Assembly (NCBI GenBank): GCA_963565915.1
Contig: OY751494.1
Span: 1,860,001 to 1,924,000, forward strand
Source of the DNA: Entoloma clypeatum
Lineage: Eukaryota; Basidiomycota; Agaricomycetes; Agaricales; Entolomataceae
Direction of reading: 5' to 3'
Length of the DNA: 64,000 bases
Within the stretch, counting starts at the first letter, position 1, and every line of letters begins with the position of its first letter. This document shows positions 23,397-35,235 of the stretch, one piece after another. Made by a program: the position numbers and the translations under genes. The notes beneath the pieces are model-generated. The model worked only from the letters and a program-made list of their open reading frames with translations. It was not told the origin of the DNA and did no database searches.

Positions 23397-23794
23397 TATG
23401 AGCAGGGGGGGGGGTGAGCAGGTGAGTTTTTTTTAGGTGATGAACAGGGGAAATGAACAGTTGAACCGGTCGTTAACTTGGAGGTTGAGAAAAACGCGAT
23501 GGTGTGGTGGTCCCATCCTTTTGTAGGCAAACACCGTCAAATCATTTCCGGATTGGGTAACTGTAGTTGATGTCGCCATGACATTGCAACCAAACCAAAA
23601 AAACACAAGTACAGTATTGGACGAGCCTGTAAGCTAGGAACAACTTGGCCGTTGGTGGAGTGGTTACTGGGTCCGTGCGAGTGATGGCGGCAAGAACCGT
23701 GAATAAAAAACGAACAATCGCCGAATGTATATCTACTGTCAACTCTCTCGCTCTTAGTTCAACACTCATTTCCCCCTGTCGCTCATTCACCGCT
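23397..23794. promoter_or_regulatory. 398-bp divergent promoter, RRM gene / GH128
   Basis: This lies between the divergent RRM and GH128 start codons. The plus-strand side just before 23795 is pyrimidine-rich, as in many fungal promoters. No gene is supported here. Confidence 0.45.
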
Positions 23795-25141
23795 ATGGCT
23801 CCAGGCAAGCTACTCAACTTGCTCGCCGTCTCCTCCCTTGCCATCCTCGCCTGCTCCTTTGGTCCCTCTCCCGTCACCGCTGTCTCCGTTGATTCCCAGC
23901 ACAACGGTCTCCTCGTTCGTTCTCATGGCCACTCTGCCCTCGCAAAGAAGAAGCGTGCTCCAAACGCCAAACGTTGCAAGCCCCGCCCCTCTCCTCCTCC
24001 TGGCACCACTCCTCCCCCTCCTAAGAAAACTCCCGCTTCCAACCCACCCCCTGCTTCCAACCCACCCCCTCCTCCTAAACCAACCCCAAGCAAGCCCGCT
24101 CCCTCTGCTGCTCCGACCAACAACACCCCGGCCCCGTCCTACAACAACGCTGGCAAGAAGGTCGGCCTCGGCTGGGCCAACAACGACAACAATGCCCTTG
24201 CCCATTTCGCCACCGGCAAAGTTGGCCCGTAAGCCCCCCCTGAGTGTTGTGCACGAGGTTTTTCTTACCCTCTTCGTTCAGCATCATGACCTGGAGCCCC
24301 TGGATTCCGAGCAATGCCAAGAGCCTTGGTCTCATCCCTTGTCCAATGCTCTGGGGTCCCAAGCAGATCCCTCAATTCCAGAGTCTCGTCGTCGAAGGAT
24401 ACGCGAATGTCATTCTTGGTTTCAACGAGTAATTCCGCTCGTTTACCATAGCCTCTGTAGCCAGCTAACCCCTCGTTTCTTCCAGGCCAAACCAGCAGGG
24501 ACAGTCTGACATGGACCCTGGCTATGCTGCTCAGCTCTGGAAACAACACATCCAGCCCCTGAAGGACAAGGGCTACGCTCTTATCACCCCTGCTTGCACC
24601 AATGCACCTTCAGGCAAGACCTGGATGCAGCAGTTCTTTGCTGCTTGCACAGGCTGCCACGTCAGTCGTTTTTCTTGCACCGTTTCCCAATGTATTCACT
24701 GACAACATATGATAAAGTTCGATGGTCTTGCTCTCCATTGGTATGGCACTGACCCCCAGCAGATGATCGCATATCTGCAAGACATGCACACCTCCTTTGG
24801 CCTGCCTATCTGGCCCACTGAGTTTGCTTGCCAGGTCCGTTGTCGTTCACTCAGTAAAGCGGCCATTGCCAATGTCTTTCCTCACAGAACTTTGCTGGTG
24901 GTAGCCAGTGCAACGAAGGCCAAGTCTGGAACTTTATGACCACCGTCAAAAACTTCATGGACGGCACCCCCTGGGTTGCCCACTACTTTGCCTTTGGTAA
25001 GATTTTCCAACTCACTGAAGATTCCTATTTATTGACGTCTTTGCAGGTGCCCTTTACGATATGGGTAATGTTAACCCCCTCAATCAGCTCCTCGGTGGAA
25101 ATGGTTATCCCACCAAGCTTGGCAGCTTCTACATCAACTAA
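23795..25141 (+). CDS. GH128 glucanase, Asl1-like, secreted
   Basis: Predicted 358-aa secreted beta-1,3-glucanase-type hydrolase acting on fungal cell-wall glucan. Exons: 23795-24228, 24282-24428, 24486-24660, 24718-24834, 24888-24996, 25047-25141. Seen: a signal peptide (LLNLLAVSSLAILACS), a Pro-rich linker to about residue 120, then the catalytic core: VGLGWANND, MTWSPWIPSNAK, VILGFNEPNQQG with the predicted acid Glu in NEP, CHFDGLALHWYG, LPIWPTEFACQ with the second Glu in TEF, and MGNVNPLNQLLGGNGYPTKL near the end. Both Glu-containing motifs are intact, so it should be active. Role in cell-wall remodelling is inferred from the family. Confidence 0.92.
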
Positions 25142-25444
25142 AGAAGACTAGATATCGTTCTTCTGTCTGACGGTTGATCCTAACGTCTCTTGCTTGTTGC
25201 ATTCTCTCGTAAACTATACCCGTTACTTGCGCGTAGTGTCACTGGTACTGGCTACTATACCTGTCTACCTCAGTGCTATTTCATGATTATTACCTTACGT
25301 TCGCCAAATCAATGATTTGGTGCTGGATGTCGGTTTTAGAAAATTGAGCTTAATCTAATCCTGTTCTTTGAATCATCCCCTTGTTGCACAATTTGATCCT
25401 TCGTGGCCTTTATTTAGCCTCTTAAGATCGCACGCCCCACCTTG
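25142..25444. other. intergenic region, GH128 to AhpD-like gene
   Basis: This 303-bp gap holds the GH128 3' untranslated region and the next promoter. No gene is supported. Confidence 0.45.
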
Positions 25445-26709
25445 ATGGTCAAGCATCTTCCCCCCGCCATTAAGCGTTTATTGACTTTGCGCAACCCTCA
25501 ATCGCGGCCCAGTCCTCCTCTATCCCAGCTACAAACCTTATTTTCTCGAACATACCGCGATGCGAAGCGGAAAAATGTGGAAACAGGTTGGCTAGTATTA
25601 ACGGTATGTACTATGAATTACATGGATTTGACCCCCCTGCGCGGCTCACTGTTTCATGTAGACATGCACTTTGCTGACTGCCAATCGCCCTGCGTCCGTG
25701 GGCCACCTGTACCGTTTTGTAACCGATCGCAACATATTGGATGACGCCTCCTTGCGAGACAGCGTGGCGCGTGCTGCAAACAAGGCTGCTATTATGCGAG
25801 AGTCTGCGTTGAAGAGTACAATATTCGTAGGTGTTCCTCGGGTAAGCACTGACTGATCTCCTTTCGGTATATCCGCCCTTAGTATGAAAGCCTATTTCGG
25901 CCTGTGGTCTCCCTCGTTTTAGGTCATTCTTTCTCTCGCAGCCTTGTATGAGGTACTCGAGGATGATGTGAAGCATACCTTGAGGAAACAATCTCGCAGG
26001 TGAGGATTGATTTCGCACTGGCGTCTTTATTTTAGGCTCTGATAGATTAGAAAATCATATGCATGACCCAGAAACGCCACGGCCGGTACGATTGAACCGA
26101 CCATTCAGCGGGGCAGGGCTCTTTGGAACTCTATCTATGCGCCTCATGCAGATAAACTTCACGAGAAATTAGGGTCCTATCACCCGGACTTCAGTTGTGC
26201 GTACCACGTTCCTTTAATACAGACGGGGCTTCCTCTTCTCCAAAAGTGGGTGTGGGGTTGCTGATCTGGGCAACCCTTGCCAATTTGATTTATTTCCCCC
26301 ACGTATCCTAGTTTGCTCTCTAAATCTACCGTCGCTAATCTTATACCTTCCGTTGGGCCTCGTAGCTTTCATTATCCAGAGTTACGGCGCGGTGCTTGCC
26401 CCTTTAGCTGGAGGAACCAAGTCCTATTCTGACAAAACTAGTCTCGATGATCTCGATCAAGGTAACCTAAGCCAGGCTTTAGGTTCCGTCGTCGGAATGG
26501 CGACTCTTCGAACTGAAGGAAGGGTCGGTCCTCAGCTGACCAGCCATACATTTGGGCTTCTTAAGGCTCGCTACCTTGAGGGAAAGTCGGCAGAAGACGC
26601 ATGGCTTTCAAGCGATGAAGGGGCTGAATGGGTCATACGCACAGTGGATGAGATATTAGATGTTCTGTCATCAGAAGTGCAGGAGGCTGGAGCAAAGGTG
26701 AACTTGTAG
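25445..26709 (+). CDS. AhpD/carboxymuconolactone-decarboxylase-like protein
   Basis: Predicted 293-aa protein, exons 25445-25603, 25662-25841, 25923-25999, 26072-26193, 26366-26709. Seen: a basic N-terminus, then helical sequence with NKAAIMRESALKSTIFVGVP and LSLAALYEVLEDD, and the C-terminal FIIQSYGAVLAPL followed by GRVGPQLTSHTFGLLKARYL. This pattern matches a fungal group related to the AhpD/CMD fold. I see no CxxC-H redox motif, so peroxidase-type chemistry is doubtful and the function is unknown. The basic start could be a mitochondrial targeting sequence. The last intron is 172 nt, clearly longer than its neighbours. Confidence 0.7.
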
Positions 26710-27051
26710 GAGGTTGTCGATCATCACATTGCAACGCTGCGTGTCGTCTGCATCGTGTTATTCTTTCAAATTTCCACTTTTTAAAAAAATCACCACGCCT
26801 GCCCATCCTGACGTACTTTCGTCGATCGAAGCTGCACCGCAAGGATCTGGCCAGCAGTGCAATCGAAGATACAGTTGCCTGTGGCTGTTTCAGCCCAGAC
26901 ACATGGGATTGACCCCAAACCTTGGCTATTTATTGATACTCGGTCAATATCATACAACGCCTAGTGTACACTGCATAGGAATAATTACGAAGAGGATCGA
27001 GGGAGTTTACATACAGACATTGTGTCGGGAAATGTTGGAGAAAAACGCTGA
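26710..27051. other. convergent intergenic region
   Basis: This 342-bp gap between the AhpD-like and DUF6593 stop codons carries no supported gene. Confidence 0.45.
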
Positions 27052-27870
27052 TCAAAGGTTCCACTGCGCGCAGAAACGATACAACATGATGGTGACCGTC
27101 ACCGTGTCCATTATCGGAGGATGCATCTATCGGCAAAAACAACTTGAGGAAAAGTCCACGAGGCTACGAGGAGGCACCTACGATTGTCCCCGAGCCTGCG
27201 GTTCGAATAAAGTGCAGTTCGCCGTAAACGTCGCCAATCTGGTATCGAGTGGGGCGAGTGGGGCGGTAAAACGCAACCACCACGCCGTTATTATCTTGAA
27301 GCTGCAAAAATATCTCGATCAGCGGCTGATCACCGAGAGCAGGTTCAAAAGACTCACAAGGATGTCCTGGGTTGTGGTGCTGGGTCGCCATCGATAATGA
27401 ACACCGTCAGGTCCATAGAAATAGCGAAGGCCCTGGACAAGTGATCAAAGGACGTTGTGATCACAACATCACAAAGATGCTTACCAGGGTCTGGGGATCT
27501 GGTCTGACCATGTCGGCCATCGGTAATGCGTTCTGTAGGATCGTCTTTCAATGCCTCGCTGGAGACATTCAACTAAGGCGGCCAGTCATTACCTTGCCAA
27601 TCACGACACGTCCGAGTCCGCCATTGGCAGACCATTCGAGTTTCGCAGCCTTGTCTTCTTTGTTCGGGCGGATTGTTCGCCATAGCGTGGTGACGCTTTG
27701 GCCGTTCGCGTTCACAACTGTCTGTATAAACCTTCAGGAATCTGATTCCTCGGACGAGAAAGGTCAACGCATACCTGAAAGCGATATTGGACACCCCATG
27801 AATTGAAGAGTTGACTTTCACGAGGATCTTGGTTGGTCCAAGAAAGAACGTCATTGGAAGCGGTGGTCAT
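27052..27870 (-). CDS. DUF6593-family protein
   Basis: Predicted 180-aa protein of the basidiomycete DUF6593 family, function unknown. Exons: 27775-27870, 27593-27721, 27485-27532, 27358-27432, 27182-27301, 27052-27126. All five introns fall between codons. Seen: SQLFNSWGVQYRFQ, TTLWRTIRPNKEDKAAKLEW, YGPDGVHYRWRPST, VVAFYRPTRPTRYQIGDVYG, ELHFIRTAGSGTI and the hydrophobic end MHPPIMDTVTVTIMLYRFCA. This is the whole domain, so the gene looks intact. Six small exons, each encoding a beta-rich block, suggest a conserved exon structure. Family assignment is from recall of DUF6593 features. Confidence 0.78.
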
Positions 27871-28914
27871 GGCTAAGAGATAGAACTGTGGGGAGAACTG
27901 TGGAGGAATGTTGCAGTAGAGAGCCTCATTTTAAACGATTCCGGGATTTGTCTCCGACCCAGTCAGAGGAGTATGATCCACTTGTTTGAATTTTTTGCAT
28001 TCCAATTTTCGTTGGATTGATGTCGAAAATCGATCGAAACGTGTTCATCTCGCGAATTGATAAAGGCCATGTCACAAAAACGTGTCGATGGTGAAAAAAA
28101 GGTGTCCGCGTTGAGAAGCAGTCAGTGAAACGGTTTGTTGACAGCAAAGGTCAACGTCAGAATGGCCAGAAAAGGTACGAGCCAGAAGCCGAAAGACACG
28201 AAAGTCTGTCAGATCCGTCGTGGAAGAACAAGCACCAGCTGGAGCTCCTTTCAATGACGAGAATACTCGGTGTGAGTATTCAGAATGCATGAGAACAGAA
28301 ACGTCGCACCTCGTCGAAGGCCTTGGTGATTGACTCTTTGACTTGTCACCAGATGTCTCCATTAGGCAGGTAAGTAGTGAGGCACAGCTTCTTGTGCGGA
28401 GAAAAGCGTCAACGTGCATGCTACATCCGGGGTTTTGGATAGCATGCCTACATCGTGTCGGCCATTTCACGATCGGCTAAATGATAAAAAAGGTAGTATT
28501 TTACTTTACTTACTTGTAGTTTGCAAGGGGCCGTCACTAGCAGGAGGCACAAGCAGACAAGTCATTGTGAAACACACACTAAGGACACCCCAACGTTGGA
28601 CCTAATTTTCATATTAGCGATTCCACTATCGGCGGTCCCAAATCGATATTGGGCAGCCTGATATAGAAAGGGTTTGGCTGGGTCGGAGGTCGGTGGCATT
28701 GGACCGAGCTTTCGTGATGTGAAGGGACCCAGGAAGTGAAGCATGGCGACTTGGCTTTGATCAGCAGGGGTAGTACCTTGGTATTAAGATGAAGTACAGC
28801 TAATTTTACACGGTGGGGCGACGAGTTAATGCGGTAGTACTGGTGGCGATAATGGAATCCCAGTTAATGCGATATGGGAAAACATTGGACATACTGGTAC
28901 TCACGGGATCCGGT
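27871..28914. other. 1-kb region without supported gene
   Basis: The stretch lies upstream of the DUF6593 gene and downstream of uL11m, both on the minus strand. Frames such as 28072-28470 (minus) lack motifs. It probably contains the DUF6593 promoter and the uL11m 3' untranslated region. Confidence 0.45.
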
Positions 28915-29413
28915 TCACGGAACGACTTGCACCCCCAAGCTTCTGGCACTTCCAATTACCATCCTGGCGATGGATTCCAGCGGAAGATGCTTCATATGCT
29001 CATCGGTTGATTTAATCCTCGCGATCTCATACACGTGTTTGAGACTTATCGTGCCCAGAATATCATGGCCTGGCTTGCCAGTCCCTTTTTCTATCCCCGC
29101 TGTTTTCTTCACAAAATATGAAACTGGAGGCGTCTTGGTGATGAAGGTGAAAGTGCGGTCTGGTTGAACAGTTATTAGAGTCGGGGTAGGGACACCCTGT
29201 TCAACATGAGCCGTTCTGGCATTAAACTCTTTACAGAAGTCCATGGACTTCACACCCCGAGCACCAAGCGCGGGGCCAACAGGTGGTGTGGGTGCAGCCT
29301 TGCCAGCTGGGATCAATAAACGCTGTAGAGAGGGTTCGGGTAAGTGAAGGAGGAAGAATTACAAAAATGCGTACCACAACCTGCGCTCTAGCTCTTAATG
29401 CTGCTTTGGACAT
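28915..29413 (-). CDS. MRPL19: mitochondrial ribosomal protein uL11m
   Basis: Predicted 148-aa large-subunit mitochondrial ribosomal protein (L11 type), which forms the GTPase-associated stalk base. Exons: 29375-29413 and 28915-29322. Seen: LIPAGKAAPTPPVGPALGARGVKSMDFCKEFN (the L11 N-domain signature, split here as LIPAGKAAPTPPVGPALGA then RGVKSMDFCKEF), ITVQPDRTFTFITKTPPVSY, KHVYEIARIK and the C-terminal IARMVIGSARSLGVQVV. The 13-residue first exon is short, but the join restores conserved residues. The gene name follows yeast Mrpl19. It diverges from the aminopeptidase gene across 164 bp. Confidence 0.95.
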
Positions 29414-29577
29414 TGTAGCAGCAACGATAGTACACTGTCAATGTACTCTTCAAAACCAAGTACCACTAAGTACTCTGAGAGTAGTCACTAAGTTATTGCT
29501 CACTCCACGTGACTTGACGCTAAATGTAGTGTATACAGTGGTTGAGTTACGACTGTATCCTCCTACAAACCGTCATC
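29414..29577. promoter_or_regulatory. 164-bp divergent promoter, uL11m / M28 aminopeptidase
   Basis: Start codons of the two divergent genes are 164 bp apart. A secreted peptidase and a mitochondrial ribosomal protein sharing a promoter is simply a compact-genome arrangement. Confidence 0.45.
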
Positions 29578-31746
29578 ATGAAGCACTTTTCAGCACTCTT
29601 GGCTCTTGCATATGTTGCTATTGCGGCTTCGGTACCACTTGGCGGAGGGTCTGCGCAGGTCCCTCTTGAGGCTGGACTCATGACAAGCTATCCAGGTTTT
29701 AATTTGGACCTTCATGCTCAACGACTTGTCCAAATCGAGGGTAAACCACCTGTTTGGATGTCGGAATTGGACAAAGTCTGTCTACGTTGTCGTGTATTTA
29801 GAGGCGGCTGACCCCTTTTGTGGTCCAGATTCGAACGAAGGCACAAGGCATTAATTTCTTTGACATGTAAAGCCTATTCTTGTCCGTGACAATTTCCTAT
29901 AACAATCCATGCGACAGTACAGAAACACAAGACCTTGGGGCTTCAGCTCATCTCAGAGCTCAGAATAAACGTATGATTTTAGTGCCTTTTTTGCCTTCTG
30001 TCTCGAAACAAACCAACAGCACCTTTCCCATCACCAAATGCCACGGATAAGGTTAGGCCTATCCTCAAGGCCCTGTCTACTCAAGGCCCCAGGGAGAATT
30101 TAGAGAAATTTTCGAGTTTTCGCACCAGATGTATCTTCATATCTTTCCCTCGTACTTTACTTTTACTCATGCATGTGAATGGCAGATTATCGCAGTGACG
30201 TAAATACCCCAAATTTCCGTCAACGTGTCTGATATCTAATGTCCACTTTAGACTGGCAAACAAAGCCAGGAATGGCTCGCTTCGCGAATTCAGGCGGTGC
30301 GTTTTGAAGGTCCTATCATTGACGTGTACTTTCCTGAGGCAACTATCATAGATAACCAAGGAATTCGCATCGCCATCGCTTCGAGAGCGGATATCCATCG
30401 CTGAATTCCCTCACCCTTGGGGACAAAATTCTATTGTTGGTTCAAGTCCTACATGACATGTGCTTCCTTCTCAATCTTGTCTTGCCTCTAGACACTTAGG
30501 ATCAATGGTTCATCCACGGATGACGGCGTCATTATCATCGGAGCCCACCAAGACAGGTGAGTGGTTCGAATCTGAGCCTCATTTTGATCGCCAGTACTAC
30601 TTACTCCATTTCTCTAGCACAAACATGTGGCCTTTCCTTCCTGCGCCAGGTATTTGTCTTCTGCATTGGCGCCTTCGCTTGTGGCTCAATCTGATGTGAT
30701 CATACAGGTGCAGACGGTGCGAATGCTTCCATTGGTTTCTGCGGTTTCTGAACTATCAGATGTATAGATGATGGCTCCGGAACCGTTACGATTCTGGAGG
30801 CATATCGAGCTTTGATTGCAGCCGACTTCCACCCTGAACGCCCCGTCGAGTTCCATTGGTATTCTGCTGAGGTAAAGTATGCTGCACTGGAATGCACGGA
30901 TGACACTGAAAGTAAACTAGGAAGGGGGTCTTCTCGGTTCGCAGGCTGTTGCGAAAGATTATGAAACACGTCAAGTTAATGTGATTGCTATGAGCCAGGT
31001 ATTTACTCTGTCACCCTAGCCTGAGCGAGCTGCCTTTGAAAGGGAATCTAGTTTGATATGACAGCCTGGGTCAAGGTAAATAGTGTTTATATATCTTTGA
31101 GACCGTCTTCGAACATTATGGCGCTATCCAGCGAGGAGCACCGGAGGAAGTAGGAATAATCACCGATTTTACAGATGAAGGGTGCCGATTGTACATTCTT
31201 CTCCGATTCGGAAAAGTACTGACATGATATTAGTCTCACAGCATTCAACAAAAAATTGGTCGATCTATACCTCGATATTCCCTACGTGGAGGTATATTGA
31301 AACACTCTTACATAGATTGCTTCCTCATTCCTTGCCCTTCCTAGACCAAATGTGGTTATGCTTGTAGTGACCAGTTGAGCATTTTTTGTTTCATATGTTC
31401 CAGCCGATACACGCTAACGTGAATGTCAATTGTAGTGCCTCATGGCGAAAGGCTGGCTATCCTTCATCCTTCACCATTGGTAGGCTTTCTCTGAAACTTT
31501 CACGCTATCATGTTAACAACATATATTCGTGATCAGAGAGTTCATTTGAAAACTCGAACAAGCACATTCATTCGACTTCCGAGTAAGTCACTCGAGGAAG
31601 TACCGTTCCATGGCTTGACCTTGTTCAAATACTTTTCTAGCCGCATCGACATCTCTGATGAGTTCAGCTTTTCACACATGCTGGAATTTTCCAAGCTTGC
31701 TGTCGCCTTTGCTGTGGAACTTGGAGGCTGGTCCAAGGCTGAGTGA
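29578..31746 (+). CDS. secreted leucyl-type aminopeptidase, family M28
   Basis: Predicted 392-aa secreted zinc aminopeptidase. It has 19 exons: 29578-29775, 29829-29866, 29918-29970, 30020-30130, 30186-30199, 30252-30296, 30361-30435, 30492-30556, 30618-30649, 30708-30716, 30768-30871, 30921-30998, 31052-31075, 31132-31181, 31234-31291, 31345-31373, 31436-31479, 31537-31582, 31641-31746. Seen: signal peptide ([15 protein letters not shown]), [14 protein letters not shown], and all the M28 zinc and catalytic motifs: IIIGAHQDS (His), [15 protein letters not shown] (bridging Asp), WYSAEEGGLLGS (Glu-Glu), MSQFDMTAW (Asp) and CSDHASW (His). Exon 10 is only 9 nt and supplies the bridging-Asp region. 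Nothing is missing, so an active Lap2-like enzyme is likely. Confidence 0.9.
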
Positions 31747-31862
31747 AGGGCCTCGATTAACACCTTGCGCGATATACCGTGGAATGTTACAATACAGTAG
31801 TTTTGATTATGCCAACATAGACAAATGTCGATAACAGCTTCCGCGCTGACCCGTCATCACGG

Positions 31863-34408
31863 ATGAATGAAGATGCTCAACCCAACGAACAGTCACTTGT
31901 CAGGAAAGGAGGCACAATCCCCATTATCAGGTCAACTGCTCTCCGGAGCAAGGGCAGAGCAGCGTCCTTTCGTCACCGTGGACATCCATATCATCCGACG
32001 CGGGATCGTCCAGGCGTTCATCATGCGCTCAACACGCCATCGTCAGGAACACAACAGCTACGAACCTCACAGAATCAAGAACAGGACGTCCACCTCCCTA
32101 AGCAACCGCGGAATAATCGACATGCTGCACCATCATTCCAACAGAGACGACGAACGGAAAGCGTTTCTAAACACGACCCACACCCTGCACACACACACCT
32201 GTCTTCGCGATGCTCTCGGCGAATGCTAAATGCCAAATCGAAGAGGCATGAGACGAAGGCTGAGAATGCCTCGACAGAGTTGTTGCTCGACATTCCCTCC
32301 GAATGTCGGAAAGGCGCTCCCGGTTCTCGCACCGCGAGAAAACGGTGGCAAGAACTTCAGGTCGAGGAACTTTCGAGGAGCATAGGTGTTCCGCTACGAT
32401 TCGATGGTTATTCCGATGAGTGTGCGAGGTTCATTCTAGACGAGAGACTTCTCCTACTGAGGGTAGGAGATATTGACGAACGTCAGCATGGTAATTGGGG
32501 CGATGCATCCACATCCAGACTCTCCCCTGGAGTCCCAGAATTGTCTCCAGCTATAGGCGGTCTCAGCCAATCTACGCATACATCACCGGTTTCAAGTGTC
32601 TTGTTGGAAGTTGACCAGGAGATTCTCGTTGGCAACAATGTCGACGACCTGGGAACCTGGTATAAACCTCCACTCGCCGATGAACAACTGCCTAGGATCG
32701 AACCACCCAGAACCGGGGCATCTCAATTGATTGAAACAGATGCGGCTCCCGAACTTTTACGCGTCTTTCGATCTGGCATCCTCCCTTTGTCTTGGTCGCC
32801 AACATCTCACCCCATTACTGAAGGATCTCTCGATTCTCGCGGTCCTAGTTGCCCGTCTGGCAGCTATTCACGAGGGTCTGCATCCTCAAATTGCCCTCTT
32901 TCACCCTTGAACAGGGCTGCGAACTGCTCTTCAGCTCCTGCACCATCGTCCGAACACTCATCTGCGGCTCATATCATGGTTTCTCCCACTGATCGCATTC
33001 CGTCGACAAGGAATTCAGATCTGGACTATGAAATGATAGACCTCAGTCATCAAATCTCTGAACCTTACACTGTAATGGCTCAGCATGACCTGGTAATCGA
33101 GGCTCCTCCACTTCAAATACCTATTTCACAGGACAAACTTCGTCGTGTCCTCTTTACCCGTGCGAATTCTATTGTGTCTGTGTCGATGCGCGGGTCATTC
33201 CATACAGTCAATCTCCCATCAAGGTTCGTATTTGTGCTCGCCGAACTGAGTTGAACATATCTTTTAACCATACTATTTTAACCATCTTATACATCTTAGA
33301 CGTATTCAAACGTCAAGAGGTTCACATCCGCCAGGAGAGGCCGTTGACGATGCCTGTCTTCTTTGGGCTGGTGATGATTATATGGTCATATTGGGGCATG
33401 CTCGAGATCACGAACAAGTCTCATGGGTTAGTTCTCGGGATAATATGACTCGGGTATGTTGAACCATTCAAACACTGTCTAGTACTGCCCACGACAGGAG
33501 AAGGAACATCCTCTCAGCAGACCTTGGAATTCCAACAAGAAGGCTGGCGTCGGCGCAGTCGCTAGCATGTTGCAACCTTTGCAGTTCGCAACAGGAGGAG
33601 ATGACCATATTGTACATCTCTGGGAATTCAAGTCCGACCTTTCGACCGCATCATGTAGGCCCTTGGGAATCAAGCACAGCTCCCGTGTCCAGTCGCTGTT
33701 GCCAATCCAAGATACTAGTCATAAGTTGATCTCAGCAGGCGCGGACTGCAGTGTTCACATATGGGATTTGGCTTCTGAACGCACTGTCAGCACATTGAAG
33801 ATCTCGAACGAGGCTTACCATGCTCACCAAACCACCTCCCCGTTTTGTACGCTGTTGGAGGTAATTCTCCCGAGACTCGTGAAACATGTTACCCCTCACC
33901 CGGATTTCAGGTTGCTCATCGTGAGCTCCAGTTCGAGATTCGCGACCACAGGATGGTTCCCGAAAGTCCGGTACTACGCTTCGGTTATACATCTGACCAA
34001 CGTCATGGGCGATATATGAAAGGTTCGGTTTTCTCTGTGTCCCGCCTCGCATTTTTGATCGACGGGTTCATCAGGAGACGTATCCTCCGACTTTTTCGCC
34101 TGCGGTGGACGAGATGGATTGGTACGGCTATGGGATCTACGCAATGTTACAGACAACCCAGTGACAGTGAGGGTTTCCGATTTTATAAAACGACCGTCTG
34201 AGAACAGTTTTCAGGTCAATACTCTCACAGGACAGAAAACTGCCCAAGTGGTCTTCACCCCATCATCCCATCTTGTCATTTGCGCTCAGAATGGTGAGTT
34301 AACCCTTGCTAGGCACAATGACATATAGCGCAGATGGGACCTGCATGGGGCTTGTGCCGGGGCAATCATGCCAGTGTGCGATGTCTGTATCGTTGCCGTG
34401 TAATGTAG
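31863..34408 (+). CDS. WD40-repeat protein with long disordered N-terminus
   Basis: Predicted 746-aa protein. Exons: 31863-33223, 33300-33453, 33498-33860, 33911-34022, 34075-34166, 34215-34293, 34329-34408. The first ~400 residues are Ser/Pro/His-rich and disordered. The C-terminal half carries WD-type blades: ACLLWAGDDYMVILGHARD, FATGGDDHIVHLWEF, LISAGADCSVHIWDLAS, FACGGRDGLVRLWDLRN and a final GNHASVRCLYR. The last exon is chosen because it gives this blade-like end; without it the protein stops about 15 residues after the last intron. Only about five blades are readable. I cannot name the complex it belongs to. The ATG at 31863 is 116 bp after the aminopeptidase stop. Confidence 0.7.
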
Positions 34409-34528
34409 TTAGGGTATTGTACTTCATATTATTTCAGACGGAATGTGATCCAAATTGTCATGACTGAGGAACCTTCATGAGTGAACTGTGACCTTTACGT
34501 CAAGTCAAGCTCAACCCGTCGCAAAACC

Positions 34529-35038
34529 ATGTCTCTTCGCTATCGCGAGGACATTAGCAAGGCCCATGAAATACAAACACGGGCAGCAATTTACGTCTGT
34601 TTCCTCGCCGTTATTAACGATATACGCCGTCAATTTGACCATTAGGGAGCTTTGCATGGTACCGCAATGGGTCTTGGAACATCCATCATCGCTCATTACT
34701 ACTGGCCTGTTTTCCGGTAACGTTATTACATCATTAACAAGACTTTTAGAAACGTTGACCTCTGTCAAGACGGCAAACGCTTCCCTTCAAAGCGTTTCTT
34801 GTGTCCACTTGTACGTTGGTTCCGGCGGCCTTATATCACTCACTTTAATCCTGATTCTGCATGTTCAGTCACAATTTTCGGTCTTGTTCTCGGTGCAGAG
34901 GAGGCTTTGTTGGCTTACGAGGCAGGGCAACGGCACAAAGAAAATTTGATACGGAGAGACGCCCGAATTGACCTTGGGCGGCAAGGGATCATCCCCACGG
35001 AGACAGAGATTGCTAAATGGAAGAAGAAACAAAATTGA
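34529..35038 (+). CDS. Rcf2-like small mitochondrial membrane protein
   Basis: Predicted 115-aa protein in four exons: 34529-34594, 34646-34716, 34770-34810, 34869-35038. Seen: MSLRYREDISKAHEIQTRAA, a first hydrophobic helix (GALHGTAMGLGTSIIAHYYW), a basic link (FRRQTLPFKAF), a second helix (LVSTFTIFGLVLGAEEALL) and a charged C-terminal tail. The helix-basic link-helix pattern with an AEE motif after the second helix resembles the N-terminal half of yeast Rcf2/HIG1-type respiratory supercomplex factors. The match is structural rather than by strong identity, so the name is tentative. It converges with the C2-domain gene. Confidence 0.55.
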
Positions 35039-35235
35039 GAGTACACCTGAAGCTTGGGAAGAGGTTTGAACGTTTATCATCAACAATACATATATTTGGA
35101 CATTATAAACTTATGAACTTCTATGAAAGAATGATGCAGGCGGTGGACGAAGACAAGATGGCAAGGGTCCATTATGAGTGCACAATTGAGATAGATGAGC
35201 AAGATAGCATCGATTCGAGTGTCCGAGAACATCAG

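Noticed and set aside
34294..34328. WD40 gene ending by read-through at 34328
   Set aside because: Splicing to 34329 gives a blade-like end (GNHASVRCLYR); kept as the preferred model but uncertain.
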